Source: Climacium dendroides
Lineage: Eukaryota > Streptophyta > Bryopsida > Hypnales > Climaciaceae
Assembly: GCA_950106755.1 (NCBI GenBank)
Contig: OX467086.1
Span: 26,554,001 to 26,618,000, forward strand
Length of the DNA stretch: 64,000 bases
Reading direction: 5' to 3'
Positions 1-11,000 of the stretch are shown one piece after another; position 1 is the first letter of the stretch; the number at the start of each line of letters is the position of its first letter. The notes under the pieces were generated by a model. It made no database searches. It saw nothing but the letters and a program-made list of their open reading frames with translations, and was not told the origin of the DNA. The position numbers and the translations under genes were made by a program.

Positions 1-1458
1 TTTGGACTGATCCTAAAAAAGTGGGGTCATTTAAACTTCCATCTGAGCTTGAACCTTCAACTTTCCATCTTCAAGCTTTGATTCTATATTCCACCAAAAG
101 TGTGTTGGGTAGTCCAAGCCTGTCTCTATAAATCAGACTCTTTATTGAACTACAGTATTGTACATTTAGCATAGAAGCTTTTAACAAAAACTTTTACATG
201 GACTAGTAGCATATAGTGGATTTTATTGTCTATACCATATGAATTTTTGTTGTACAGCAATTACATTAGGGGACATAGTATAGAGCCATTCCATTGAAAT
301 GAACTCACCCTAGAAATGTTTTTAAACTTCAATACTTCTATGCAAGACAAATTTCAAAATGTCCATGTTATAATAAGTTGAAATTGCCAAACATACAAGT
401 ACTTCAACATTCTTCATTGATTGACATTGGTATTTAGATTTGGAATTTACTCTTATTCAAACATGGAAGAGTGGAAATAGGCAGGCAGTTGCACCAAAAA
501 AATCAACTATTTGTAGGCAGTTAGCACACTTGGACATGTTCAAATTTGTTTAGTTTCCCTTACTTCGTCATTTCTAAAGTTGACAGAATGTATAGTGTAA
601 TTCTACACAATGCAATTAGGAGGCACAAGGATTTGGAACATCAGTCCAATTTCCATACTATGGATTTATTTCCAACTTAGTGAGTTACCAAATTTAGCAA
701 TAAAAATGGATCAATGACTTTGCAAAATTTCAGTAGTAAAGGAGTCTCTGTGCCACGGTGCTATCCATTAAAGGAATCAACAATGGGAGCATTTGTTAAA
801 AGTAAATATTGAGCCACAACAACCACAATCATGAGGCCAGACTGGCGAGATTATATTATCCTGCCTTTGTCACAATCAAGTAGGGGCGGGTAAATTGAGA
901 CCACCTGAAGCACTTGAGTCCCAGAAGTCGATTGGCCCACTAGGACACCTCCATTGGAGGGAAGGCCAAGTCATAGGGGCCCATGCCACCTCAAAATGTG
1001 ATCAAAGAACGTACTTTATAATAATGCCAATTTAGAAGAAAGGGCCCTTTTCTCACCCCATATTTCTTCTAATGAGGATGGCAAAAATATAACAAAAGCT
1101 GGGACTAATTTCCAAACATGAGTTCTTGATTTCCTACCATCAATTCCTCTATTATGTTTTTGACACATTTTCTTGGTTTGGAGTGCAAAAGTGAACAAGA
1201 TGTAGACATCTATTAAATGAGCGGTTTTGGAACAATCTATACATTGGACATGGGTGCAACGCAACTTTTGCCTTCCAAAATTCACCGAAAATGCACTTCG
1301 ATGGATAAAATTACAAAATTTTCGGCAATCTTCCTCATTTCTGTCTCTCCACCTGTGGAAAGATTTCCTTTCGTCTTCTTGTACTCCACATCGTGTTTGT
1401 AGTTGCTTATTCAATTGGTCATGGGTGGTCACACCTTAGTTCCAACACCATGCACTAA
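1..1458. other. Intergenic DNA, no gene recognised
   Basis: AT-rich sequence with only short, low-complexity reading frames on either strand. None shows a domain, a sensible splice structure or a conserved motif that I recognise. The right end abuts the TAA target duplication of the element starting at 1459. Confidence 0.6.
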
Positions 1459-2760
1459 GAGCATCCCCACCTGTCTTGCAAAACAAATGATTTCTTAACC
1501 CCTAGACGTCAGAGATCCAACCAGGCTTAAAAACTGCCTTCCTTTGCAAGTCTGAAAAGTCAAAATTAGAGTAAGGTATGAAGATCTCAACCGTACAATA
1601 TTGTAGTTTGCATGTTGTAGATGGTGTGGAATAAATTTGGGGTCATTTGACCATATAGATTGAAAGATAATAATGTTTTAGTGTTGAAAGAAGGTGCTGA
1701 AATTTTCTTAAAAACACATTTGGAGGTGAAATTTGATATCTAAACCTACTCAAATGAAAAAACTTTAAACTACAAAGTGATTCAAAACCAGAATATATAA
1801 AATTTGTTGAAAAAAATCATTCAAATGAATCATTGTGTCTGCAAAATGGAATTGAAATGTCAAAAAACAGTGAAAAAAGTAACAAAAAATCACATCTATG
1901 ACTAAACCTCCTTCTACTAAAATGCTTCTCAGTCACTCATAACTTCTTGGATTGCTATGAAATTTTAACCACACAAATTAGACTAGTATGCTCAACTTCT
2001 CCAACAGGTTTTATTGGATTTGAACATTGTATGAAGAAGTTATAGGCCGCCAAAGTTCACTGGAATTCACTAATATCTGGATTTTGAACTTTGAATTGCT
2101 CCCAATCATTTGAAACAACTCGGATTGACATGAAAACTTTACCACAATAATTAGACTTCAGTGGAAACAAAACCCAACAAATTTTATTGAAAACAAACAT
2201 TAGATTACAAATATACAAGCCCCCAAAGTTGCAGCCATGAAATGCAATTTGGTGAGCTCAAATTGAACCTGTGAACTTTGATTAACTCCCAAAACTATTA
2301 TACATCTTGTATTGATCTAAAAATTTTATCACACAAACTAGACTAGTATGCACAACTTCTCCAACAAGTTTTATTGAATTTGGACGTTGGATGTTGGATG
2401 TAACAAGTTACAGCCCTTTGAATTTGACTTTTAGACTGTGAGGACGTTTTTCGTCCCTTCTAATGTTCAGGGGTTAAGAGGGAGGGCTTGCAAGTCGGGG
2501 GGACTTGCATAATGGGGCCATTTTGCAAGCCACCCACTAGCTTGTAAAACAACAAAGGAGAAGAAGTGGTCCCCCAATCATAAAAACTTTTAATATTGTT
2601 AAAACTGAAAATGACCACTACAAAAATAATTTAACCACACATAAACTCACTGGTTGACCTCCTGGCTTGCAACCAGTGAGGCTCATTGCTCCCCCGGCCT
2701 GCAAAATGGAAGGCTTGGCATTTTGCCAGCCACATTTTTGCCGGACGGGTGGGCATGCTG
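1459..2760. mobile_element. Non-autonomous PIF/Harbinger-like transposon, 1.3 kb
   Basis: The left end begins GAGCATCCCCACCTG and the right end, reverse complemented, begins CAGCATGCCCACCCG, giving imperfect terminal inverted repeats of about 25 bp. A TAA trinucleotide lies directly outside both ends (1456-1458 and 2761-2763), the 3-bp TWA-type target duplication of PIF/Harbinger elements. No transposase reading frame is present, so it must be mobilised in trans. Its outer 150-250 bp match the short element at 18161-18502. The interior carries three degenerate repeats of about 180 bp. The superfamily call rests on the duplication length and TIR style only. Confidence 0.75.
1915..2420. repeat. 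Three degenerate ~180-bp internal repeats
   Basis: Inside the 1459-2760 element, three successive blocks begin near 1920, 2095 and 2280. They share the order 'attgctatgaaa-ttt-accaca', 'attagact', and 'aacaagttttattga'. They are diverged from each other, so the amplification is old. The function is unknown. Confidence 0.55.
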
Positions 2761-3044
2761 TAAGAGAGGTTTCTACTTGTAATAACAATTCCTCCTGCTA
2801 CAAAAGTAAGAGCTGAATTCCTGGAGCATGGGCAGAATATGGAGACTGTTCTTCAGGGAAAACTAACGCTGACTGGAATTCGTTGCAAGCCTGCAGAGTG
2901 CAGTGTACGGATGGTGCCGTTTTCATCTCTGTGGACCGTCCTTGCAGTTGCAGGGTCAGTTAATGCAGGAGCCCTCTGTTTGCAGGGTCCTGTGCAGTGC
3001 CCTCAGGATTCCCTTTACAGTCTGTATCCTCCTGCACGTTATAT

Positions 3045-3069
3045 CTGCCTGCCTGCCTGCCTGCCTGCC
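3045..3069. repeat. (CTGC)6 microsatellite
   Basis: Six perfect tandem copies of CTGC lie in the GC-rich 5' flank of the SRPBCC gene. Length variation between individuals is likely. Confidence 0.9.
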
Positions 3070-3561
3070 GCTCTCAGTCACTGGCTCACTGCTGGTGGGA
3101 ACTGGGAAGCCGGGGGGCCGTTCAAACTCTGCTCTACCCCTGCCGGCCACTGAAAGCGCCACGCGAGCCAGCCTCACTGGAAGGCGAGACTCCCAGGAGA
3201 CGGGGAGCTCAGCAGCTGGCGCAGCTCCTGTCTTTCTGTGAGTGGGGCTTGCTGCTCGTGCTCCATCTGCTGCCATGCACGTGCCCGCCCGCGCTCGCCG
3301 GAGCCTCCTTCCACTTCAGTTTGCCTGCTCATTTTCCTCTTTCAAAATTTTAAAAAAATCAGCCTCTTCTTTCGGACACATGATTGATTTTAATAAATTT
3401 CATTACCTCACCGAGGTTCAGCGAACGTTCGGGTCGTCGACATTTTGGTTGTCGCCAGGCCTCCCACGTCGCCCAGTGAGGCGCTCCGTGGAGGCCACTG
3501 CAGACAGGCAGCAGGTGCGGAAGTTGCTTCGGGCTGATTCGCCATGCTGGTGAGTTGTTAG

Positions 3562-3680
3562 GAAATGGCATTCGAGAGAAGTTGCTATTCAGGGAAATTG
3601 CGTTCATGAGAAATTGCATTTTTGAGGAATTGCATTTCAGAGAAATTGCGACTTAGGGAAATTGCATTTTAGAGAAATTT
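3562..3680 (+). repeat. 16-bp tandem repeat, seven units
   Basis: Seven consecutive 16-bp units plus a partial eighth follow the consensus GAAATTGCATTTNAGA. The spacing is exactly 16 bp throughout, with 2-6 substitutions per unit. It lies about 0.7 kb upstream of the SRPBCC start codon, in the probable promoter or leader. Confidence 0.85.
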
Positions 3681-4380
3681 AAAGAGAGAGAGAGAGGGAG
3701 GAGAGAGAAAGTTCATGAATTCATTTAGTAACAGAATATTCACTCATTGGAAGATGGAGTTTGACACTGTGGATGGCGAGGGGCCCTCGCGTCCGCTTCT
3801 CTTGTAGAGCAAGTTGGTGACGTCACCGAAGCTCGCGTGCCATGCCATGCAGAGAGCGCACTAAGAAACAAAACAATGAAGAAGGAAAGTCCGTAGAAAT
3901 GCTCTAATTGCTACGCGCATTTCTTTGCCTCTGCTCTGCCTCAGGTGTATATTTGCACGTCCGAACGGCAGCTTGAGAGTAATGAAATTGTCCTCGAGCT
4001 CTCACTTGTTGTGTAGTGCTTCTCATGCATTCCGTCCTCATGCTTTGTGCTGAATTTTCTTCGTTTGAAATTTTGCATTTGTCCGAAGTTCCCAGTGAAT
4101 TGACGACCTGTGAGTTGAAGTGCCTGCATTAGAATGTGACTTGAGGAATTGCTGTGGATGACTTGAGTTGACTTGGAGTGGTAGTGTGGTGGAAGGGAGA
4201 GGTAGCGCGTGCTTGAATGTTTTGAGCTGTTTGACAGTTGGAGGAGTTTGAATTTTGGAGGCTATTTTTGGTAGTGGAGGTTAGGATTGAGGGAATCTCA
4301 GGTGGAGGAAGAGATTCCCGGTTTAGAGTAATTTCACAATAGTTTTCACGTTGCTGCAAGAAGTTTTCCGGCGAGTTGAG

Positions 4381-6479
4381 ATGGTGCGGAACAAGCCTTC
4401 CGGCGACGCGTTCGGCAGCAACCGGCGATCACCGACGCTCGTGAGACGACGTCGAGATGAAATCAACGCCGCAAGAGATGCTGCTACCAATGGAGACACT
4501 TCGCCGACGAAGCTCCGCCCACGCACCAAGTCTCCCATGGCCAGGTGAATATGAACTGATTGGCTTCTGTTCCTGAACATTTCCTGTTCTGTCCGTGGAC
4601 AACAAATCCGCTTATTCGAATTTTTTCAGAAGTCTCGAGTATGTCATGTGGGGACACTTTTACTTCTTTTTTTCAATCTACACATGCAATGTTCTTCACT
4701 GATCCTGGTGATACAAACTTTGGCCTTACACTTGAATTATGTTTTTGACACAATGATTAGTCTTTGAGTGTTTGGAACTTCAGGGGTTGAGCGTGGAGAG
4801 CTTTTATCATAATTTTGTAGATGAAATCATAATCTGTTTTGTTCACCTTCCTTCATCTGATAAAGTTTACAGTGCATTGTGTATTATGAGATGAGTCTCA
4901 TTTCGGTAGATTGTTATTAGGATATATGTCCATTTGAGCTGGAGGAAGAATATTTTTTGGTTGGGGAGAGTTATTATAATGCAGTACATATTTGTGTGTA
5001 TCGTAATTCAGAGTCAATGTCGAATTTCATGATTCTGTTGTGCTCACTTGAATCATTTATTGGTGCAGAGGCACGACAGGACCTGCAGAAGTCTCAGTTG
5101 AGAAGAAGGTATTTTCAACAAATAAAATTCTACTGCACATATTGGAATCATTGTTCTGTTTTGTGTATGCGTTCTTCAGCAGGTCCGGATACGAGTTATT
5201 TCCAGAGGGCTGTCTTTGACCCTGCTGCGAATGTGCAGTTAGATTTGCACCGTTAAGAATAATGAATTGGTTGATTGAACAGTTTCAAGTCTTTGATTTC
5301 GTAGTATATAACGGGATTTCGTAGTATGTAACGAGGTTTCGCTAATCGTTGCGTTATTCTTGTAATGCATTGACAGAATGGTTTTTTCGAGATTAAGGGA
5401 AACATGAGCATGGCAGTGGATCCAGACATTACATATGGAATCCTTACAGATTATGAGAAAAATCCTGATATCTTCAAAACGGTATCAAAAGTTGAAGTGG
5501 AGAATAATGACGAGGGAAAATTCGTAACGCAGCACGCGCATTGGAACATGATGTTTTTGTCGGGAACATTTGATATGAAAATGAAAGTAGAAGAGGATCC
5601 TATCAGGAAAGCGGTCTCATACAAGTTGTGAGTTTCACTGGTCTTCACCTCGCAGTACACTTATATCATTTCATTAACTTTTGATTATTGCCAATATCCC
5701 TTTACTATGTGACAGTCTTTGAAAGGTTATGGTTGTAAATATTAGGTGCTCAATTTATTTTTATGTCTACAATACAAGATAAAATACCTTGCAGCACATT
5801 TGCTTTGATTTTCTAAGCTGTCATTTCCAATTTTTATGTGTTTTAACTTCAATGATGATCTGTTTGTTGACAGTGGTTTCACTGATTTTTCGTGGTTGTA
5901 GGAATGAGCCTGGATTTTTGAAAATGTTCAATGGCTACTGGGGTGTCGAACCACGAATGGTAAATGGCAAGTCGATGGGTTGCAATGTGGTGGTTACACA
6001 GGAGGTTTTGCCATCAATGCTTCCGCCTGGCCCGTTAGGTACTGCTTACATATTTATAATGTATTTATGTGGTGGAAGTGGCTTTGCAGCGTGGAATTTG
6101 AGTTTTCTTTTAAAAAATTGAAGCTGTGTATCAAGACCAATTTGAACGAATGTATAATTATTTCAACATGGTCCAATCGAAATTCGCGAATTAAATCTTG
6201 CTTTGGTCGAAGACAATTTTCCGAAGTGAGAATTTGGATTTCAATTTCAGTTTGATATTCTCAATCCTTTTGATCTTTTAATACCGCTACTAGAAGCTGC
6301 ACTATTTGTACTACCATTCAAATTAGATCCAGTATTATTGACATCATTGTTGTACGCATTTAAATTGTGTAGCTTCGTACGTGTCGCACATACTAGGCAA
6401 CCAGGTGAGAGCAGTTCTGCAGGATCTTTCTGTAGAAGCTGAAAGGGTGCAGCAGATTAGACGAATCGCCGCAAAATGA
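4381..6479 (+). CDS. SRPBCC / polyketide-cyclase-like (START-fold) protein
   Basis: Exons are 4381-4544, 5069-5108, 5377-5627, 5902-6038 and 6373-6479, all with GT-AG borders and matching phases, giving 232 residues. A 12-nt exon at 5184-5195 (adding VRIR) is also frame-compatible. Residues 1-65 are basic and low in complexity, with an RRRR run near 22-25. From about 69 the SRPBCC fold begins: NGFFEIKGNMSM, then GILTDYEKNPDIFKTV, typical of the cyclase/COQ10-like family that binds hydrophobic ligands. A beta-rich middle (residues 110-150) follows, and the protein ends in the long helix QVRAVLQDLSVEAERVQQIR. Ligand and compartment cannot be read from the sequence. The basic N-terminus could be a transit peptide or a nuclear signal. 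The start at 4381 is the first ATG in the open frame; an in-frame TTG at 4351 was ignored. The family is secure, the exact role is not. Confidence 0.8.
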
Positions 6480-8019
6480 ACTTCATTCAGAAAGTTGCTG
6501 TACAGAGGGGTGCAACTACAATTTTGAACAAGTGACGCGGTCGTCAGCATCCAGTGAAGATTGTTAGCCAAATTCGTCGAGCATTTTGACTTGTTGACTC
6601 ATTAGAACAAATAACTTACGATGTGCACAGATTGGAATTGTTTTTTAGAAACAAAATTCGTGCAAATACGTGTAAATTCATCTTCAAAATGTAACAAATA
6701 TAATTTTTCACATCTTCGTCTATCAATGGTACCTCATATATCGAATATCATGTATGCACAGCGAGTGAACAGTCAAACAAATGGCCAATACCTTTTGAAT
6801 CTTGCAAACCATCTCCTGTAACTAACTTACAAGTTAAATGTTTACATCATGTACTTGGGAATAACCACCCAATAATGTACATATACTAGTCACCCAGGAC
6901 TTCATCAAGATGTTGAATCCCTGTCCTGTTGTTTACTTTGAATCAAGCAGATGGGGCTTCAACATTAAACTACCCTAGTAGACCCTGCCACCAATTCACA
7001 CCGGTTCTTTCTTTCTTCGTGACAACTGTGGAAGGAAAAAAAATCTGTTCACCACCTCCGTTCAAACTCATTGAAAGGTGGCATCGTTGCAAAGAAATTA
7101 TTGTGGTCGTCTTGATGAACCTGCTTATACGTGACCCTCGTCCTTGTATGGTTGACATGATCTCTCAAGAATTGCACATAGCTGCTCTTGAGTGTAATGC
7201 TCTGTTGGCTCAATCTGCAAATGGTACAATTCCAATGGTCAGTCTCCAAATCCAGTTTTATGCAGCTCAAAAATAACAATTTAACGATGAATATATCTGA
7301 TCAGCAAGATGCAGCAAAGAACAATTCAAAGCATATAGGACCATCAATATAGGCTGATTTGCATATATAAAATCAATTATGATTAGAAGACATTATTTTC
7401 TTGTAGCCAATTGAGAATCATGGTTTTCCAAAACAATGTTCTTTTTCTTGCTGGATACCTGGGATGAAAGGTTAAGATAAAAGCAAGTGAAGGCCTGCCA
7501 CGCCTGGGCTTGTATCAGGCCATAAACATGACAGAATAGTAGAGAGGAACAATCGAATGGCAAAAAGAAAATGGAGAAATTGCAAAAGAAAAAGAAAAAT
7601 CTCTTAAGGACATTACACCAAAAAAGATATATTTCAAACTTGAGAAAGATAAAATAACACCATTGCAATTAAGGTCATTTGACCCCTCCATCTTTGTATG
7701 ATTATTTTATCCCTCTCAAGCTTCAAATATACTCCCTCGGTATGAATGCAACCTTTAAAGTATGTTTACACTTGTTGATGTGAAGTTTGGTGTTTGCAAA
7801 GTGAATCTAGTCCAACAGTGCAACAAATCTTATCTCTAAACCCTCACTCCCATCAAGTGCGAACCCTCCTAAATTCATTCCTAAGACTTTGCAAACACCA
7901 CTCTTAACACCAAGTGCCAGCGTACCTTTAGAGCATGAAATAGGTATCTCTGAGCAGAAAAAGAAAAAGAAAAAGAAAAAGTTCTCAACACTCCCATGCA
8001 ATTACTGTGTTATACAAGA
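6480..8019. other. Tail-to-tail intergenic region
   Basis: This separates the 3' ends of the SRPBCC gene (+) and the bHLH gene (-), so it should hold both 3' UTRs and polyadenylation signals. Reading frames near 6929-7279 on both strands have no recognisable domain. An AAAAAG microsatellite lies at 7957-7981. Confidence 0.5.
7957..7981. repeat. (AAAAAG)n microsatellite
   Basis: Four tandem AAAAAG-type units lie just downstream of the stop codon of the minus-strand bHLH gene, in its probable 3' UTR. Confidence 0.85.
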
Positions 8020-11000
8020 TCATGGGCCATATGAGCTCAGAATCTTCATAACCTGAAGATGTCTTCAAAATTTGGAGCTATTTCAACCCATAGTATAATT
8101 GGCAACACTGATTCCTCCCCACAGTAGGTGCACGGAAAAGTGTAAAGATAGTGTAAAGGGCAATTCAAAAAGGGTATGAAATCTCTCACCTTTACAATTA
8201 CAATGAGAAGGATGGCGCCCAAGACGGTGGAGGTATTGGAGTGCTGAACCTCCAAACGACGCTCTTGCAAAGTCATCATCATCTGCGCAAGGGCATACGA
8301 GTCTTTCAAGCCGCTGATACGAATCATGGCCTCTTGGCCCAGAATGTGCACGGAGATGGTAGGTTTGGTCCCACTGGAGACTGGAGTGCTGGTGGCACTC
8401 CCTTGTGGCCTTCTGCTCAAAACATCTTTTGCGGGGTGGTTGATGGAGCCCCTGCCAATGGAGAGCGACTCCTGGGACCTGTCACTTGACGCTATCACAT
8501 GACTTTTCAAGTCCTTGATTTGACCCTCTGCTAATTGCAGCTTGCTCTGCAGCTCGTTAATGTACGCAATGGCGTCCGCCAACAAGGATGCTTTATCCAT
8601 CTGTCGTCAAGCATCCAACCTTCAGTTCAACAAACTAGAAAACTAATCAAGCAGAGCAATGATATATGAAAAGGGCATTGTAATAATGTAAAGATTCCTA
8701 GTAGAAATCCCACTCCCCAAGGTATTTAAGAAAATCTAGCTACGTTAAAATTGGCAGCGTGTACTATAGACCACCTGAAATGGCGTTACGATTCACTTGG
8801 TTTACAGGATATTTCAACAAGTGGATGTGAACTAGTGTACCAACTGTGATTTTTATACTTAGCTCTAGTTTGCTAGAAATACTGCAAAATGCGCGCGAAA
8901 AATTCAATGTGAATACAAGGAGGGTTGACAGTATTAAACTATACCATTCATTTTAATTAGCGAGACACACTAATTGTTTTATATCACATTGTTCTATGTG
9001 ACGTAAAACAACTAGTGGTCTTGCGGCAATTGAAATAAATGGGTGCGGTACTATTGGAGTCGTTCATGACCTCTTTTGAAAAGAGAGAAAAAAAGAGGAA
9101 GGACAGGAAGAGCGCTCACTTTGGAAACGTTTGGCACCACAGCTCGTAAGGCATAAAAGCGCTGATTGAGCTTTTCTCTTCGTTGCCTTTCGGCCTGGAC
9201 ATGGCTCAAAGGCTCCTCCCTATCATTAGCCGGCTTCCGACCCCGCTTGCGAGGAGGTTTCGTACCCACATTCAGACTGAACTCCACGGCACTGCTCTCC
9301 TTGAACGAGATTTCAGCTTCTGATTCTTGACAATCATGTTCTGACTGATCAAAGCTGGAGCGCCCACTTCCACTGACTGGAGGCCCTGAAATGGTAATCT
9401 GTTGTTGCTTCGGAGGTTTGGAAACAGGAATAATAGGCTTCTCAGCCACAGGCTTCGTTGAAGCTCCAGGAGCACGCACCTTCTCTTCTTGCACTGGACG
9501 TTTCATCCCCATGAAATCTGAAGAATTTAAGACCTGGCTGAAATCCCCCCCAACGGGAGGGTACGAGTACGAAGGGGGTCCATGTGAAGGTCTCTGCACT
9601 TCATGGGCTAATCTATCAACACTTGGAAATTTCACTTCTGGTGCCTTGGTTTTGCTTACTAGGCTTGTGGCAGAAAACGGAAGCTTCTCTTCCTGACTGG
9701 GTGGCCTATAATACGTACGTGATTGACCCTGATCCTTTTCCATAGTGTTAACTGATACGACGTCGTTCACTTGCATGTCTTCTGACTGCGGCCACAGATA
9801 GTCCAAGTTATCGAAGCTTGTGCTTGCCATTGAAGAACCTGAAACATTCCTACCTGTATTATAGTGTGGTTCTTGATCTTTACCCAGTCCAGAGCCTCTA
9901 CTGACTGCGCTTGGGCTGGACCTCGTGTTCAAGGACACAATGCTTGGACTGGGAGGGAAGAACGTCGCATCACTGTCCACAAGCAAGGACTGTGCCATGA
10001 CTTGATTTCGACTTGCTCCCCATGATGGCTCGTCAAAGGCCATCTTAATACTGCGCACAACTTCCGGGTTTTGCCTTATCTGCAAAAGCAAAAGAAGGTG
10101 TGCTAGCAGGTGTTACATCTGTAATAAAGTAAAGAGTCCTTGAGTATCATAATCCATAATGGATCAGGAGAAATTTCCAAAAGGGGATTCGGCCATTTGG
10201 AACTTGTTCTGCGACATATGAACTGATCCTCATATTGCGCAAAAGAGGTTTCCAAAACTATGAACTCACTTGGAGATTTCTCTAGACTCACCAGATCTGT
10301 CGATCCTAGCTCGACAACACCATCCTTTGTTGGAACACAAACAATTGTCTGCAAGTACAAGAAATACTTACGGATAAGAATCTAGTACACAAATTGGGAC
10401 GCTAATGCAAAAACCTCGTGCAAGTGATGGACTCTGCCTCAATTAGATGACAATTCCATATAACTGCAAAAGCTTATACTAGAGAAAATAATATCACAAA
10501 ACACCCCTCATGACTAAATATGAGTCAGAAAATGCTCAAGTCCTGTCCATACCTGAATGCCGGCCATCTGCATTTGATGAAGCGGCATAAAAGATAAAAC
10601 AAAGCCACCAACCAGAAGCTAATCAGTCCAAAACCTTTCTTTGCCACTTATTCTGTAAATTTTTACTCTGGTATAATAATTCCATCCTGCAGAAACTACT
10701 CATGATTGAAGTAAAGTATCAGTAGTGTTCTAGGACAGCAAGCCCGAATGAAACTTTCTGTATAATGAACAAGGTGAGAATTGAAAATTTAAAGTAAACA
10801 AAAGGAAGACGATTTTCAATAGAATTAAACTATTAGACAGCATCACCAAGAGAATATTTGCCATGATTCAGGGTAAGGTCACAATATCATACTGGCTCTT
10901 GACAAATGCAGTAAGACCTAACTTAAGGGAAAAGTACAACTTCACACTACACTAAGGAGAATCGTAAAGTCGTACCTTGGCCAAATGAGCTCGAGTGCAG

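Larger units (their letters stand above)
2764..4380 (+). promoter_or_regulatory. 5' flank and probable leader of the SRPBCC gene
   Basis: This gene-free 1.6 kb is more GC-rich than the surrounding repeats, as expected for a promoter and leader. It holds a CTGC microsatellite (3045-3069), a seven-unit 16-bp tandem repeat (3562-3680) and a GA-rich tract (about 3680-3710). Short overlapping reading frames on both strands show no recognisable domain and are treated as chance. The transcription start was not located. Confidence 0.4.

Noticed and set aside
2839..3619. Several overlapping 85-120-codon frames
   Set aside because: Five frames overlap on both strands in GC-rich DNA with a CTGC microsatellite. 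None has a domain, and they are better explained as promoter or leader sequence.
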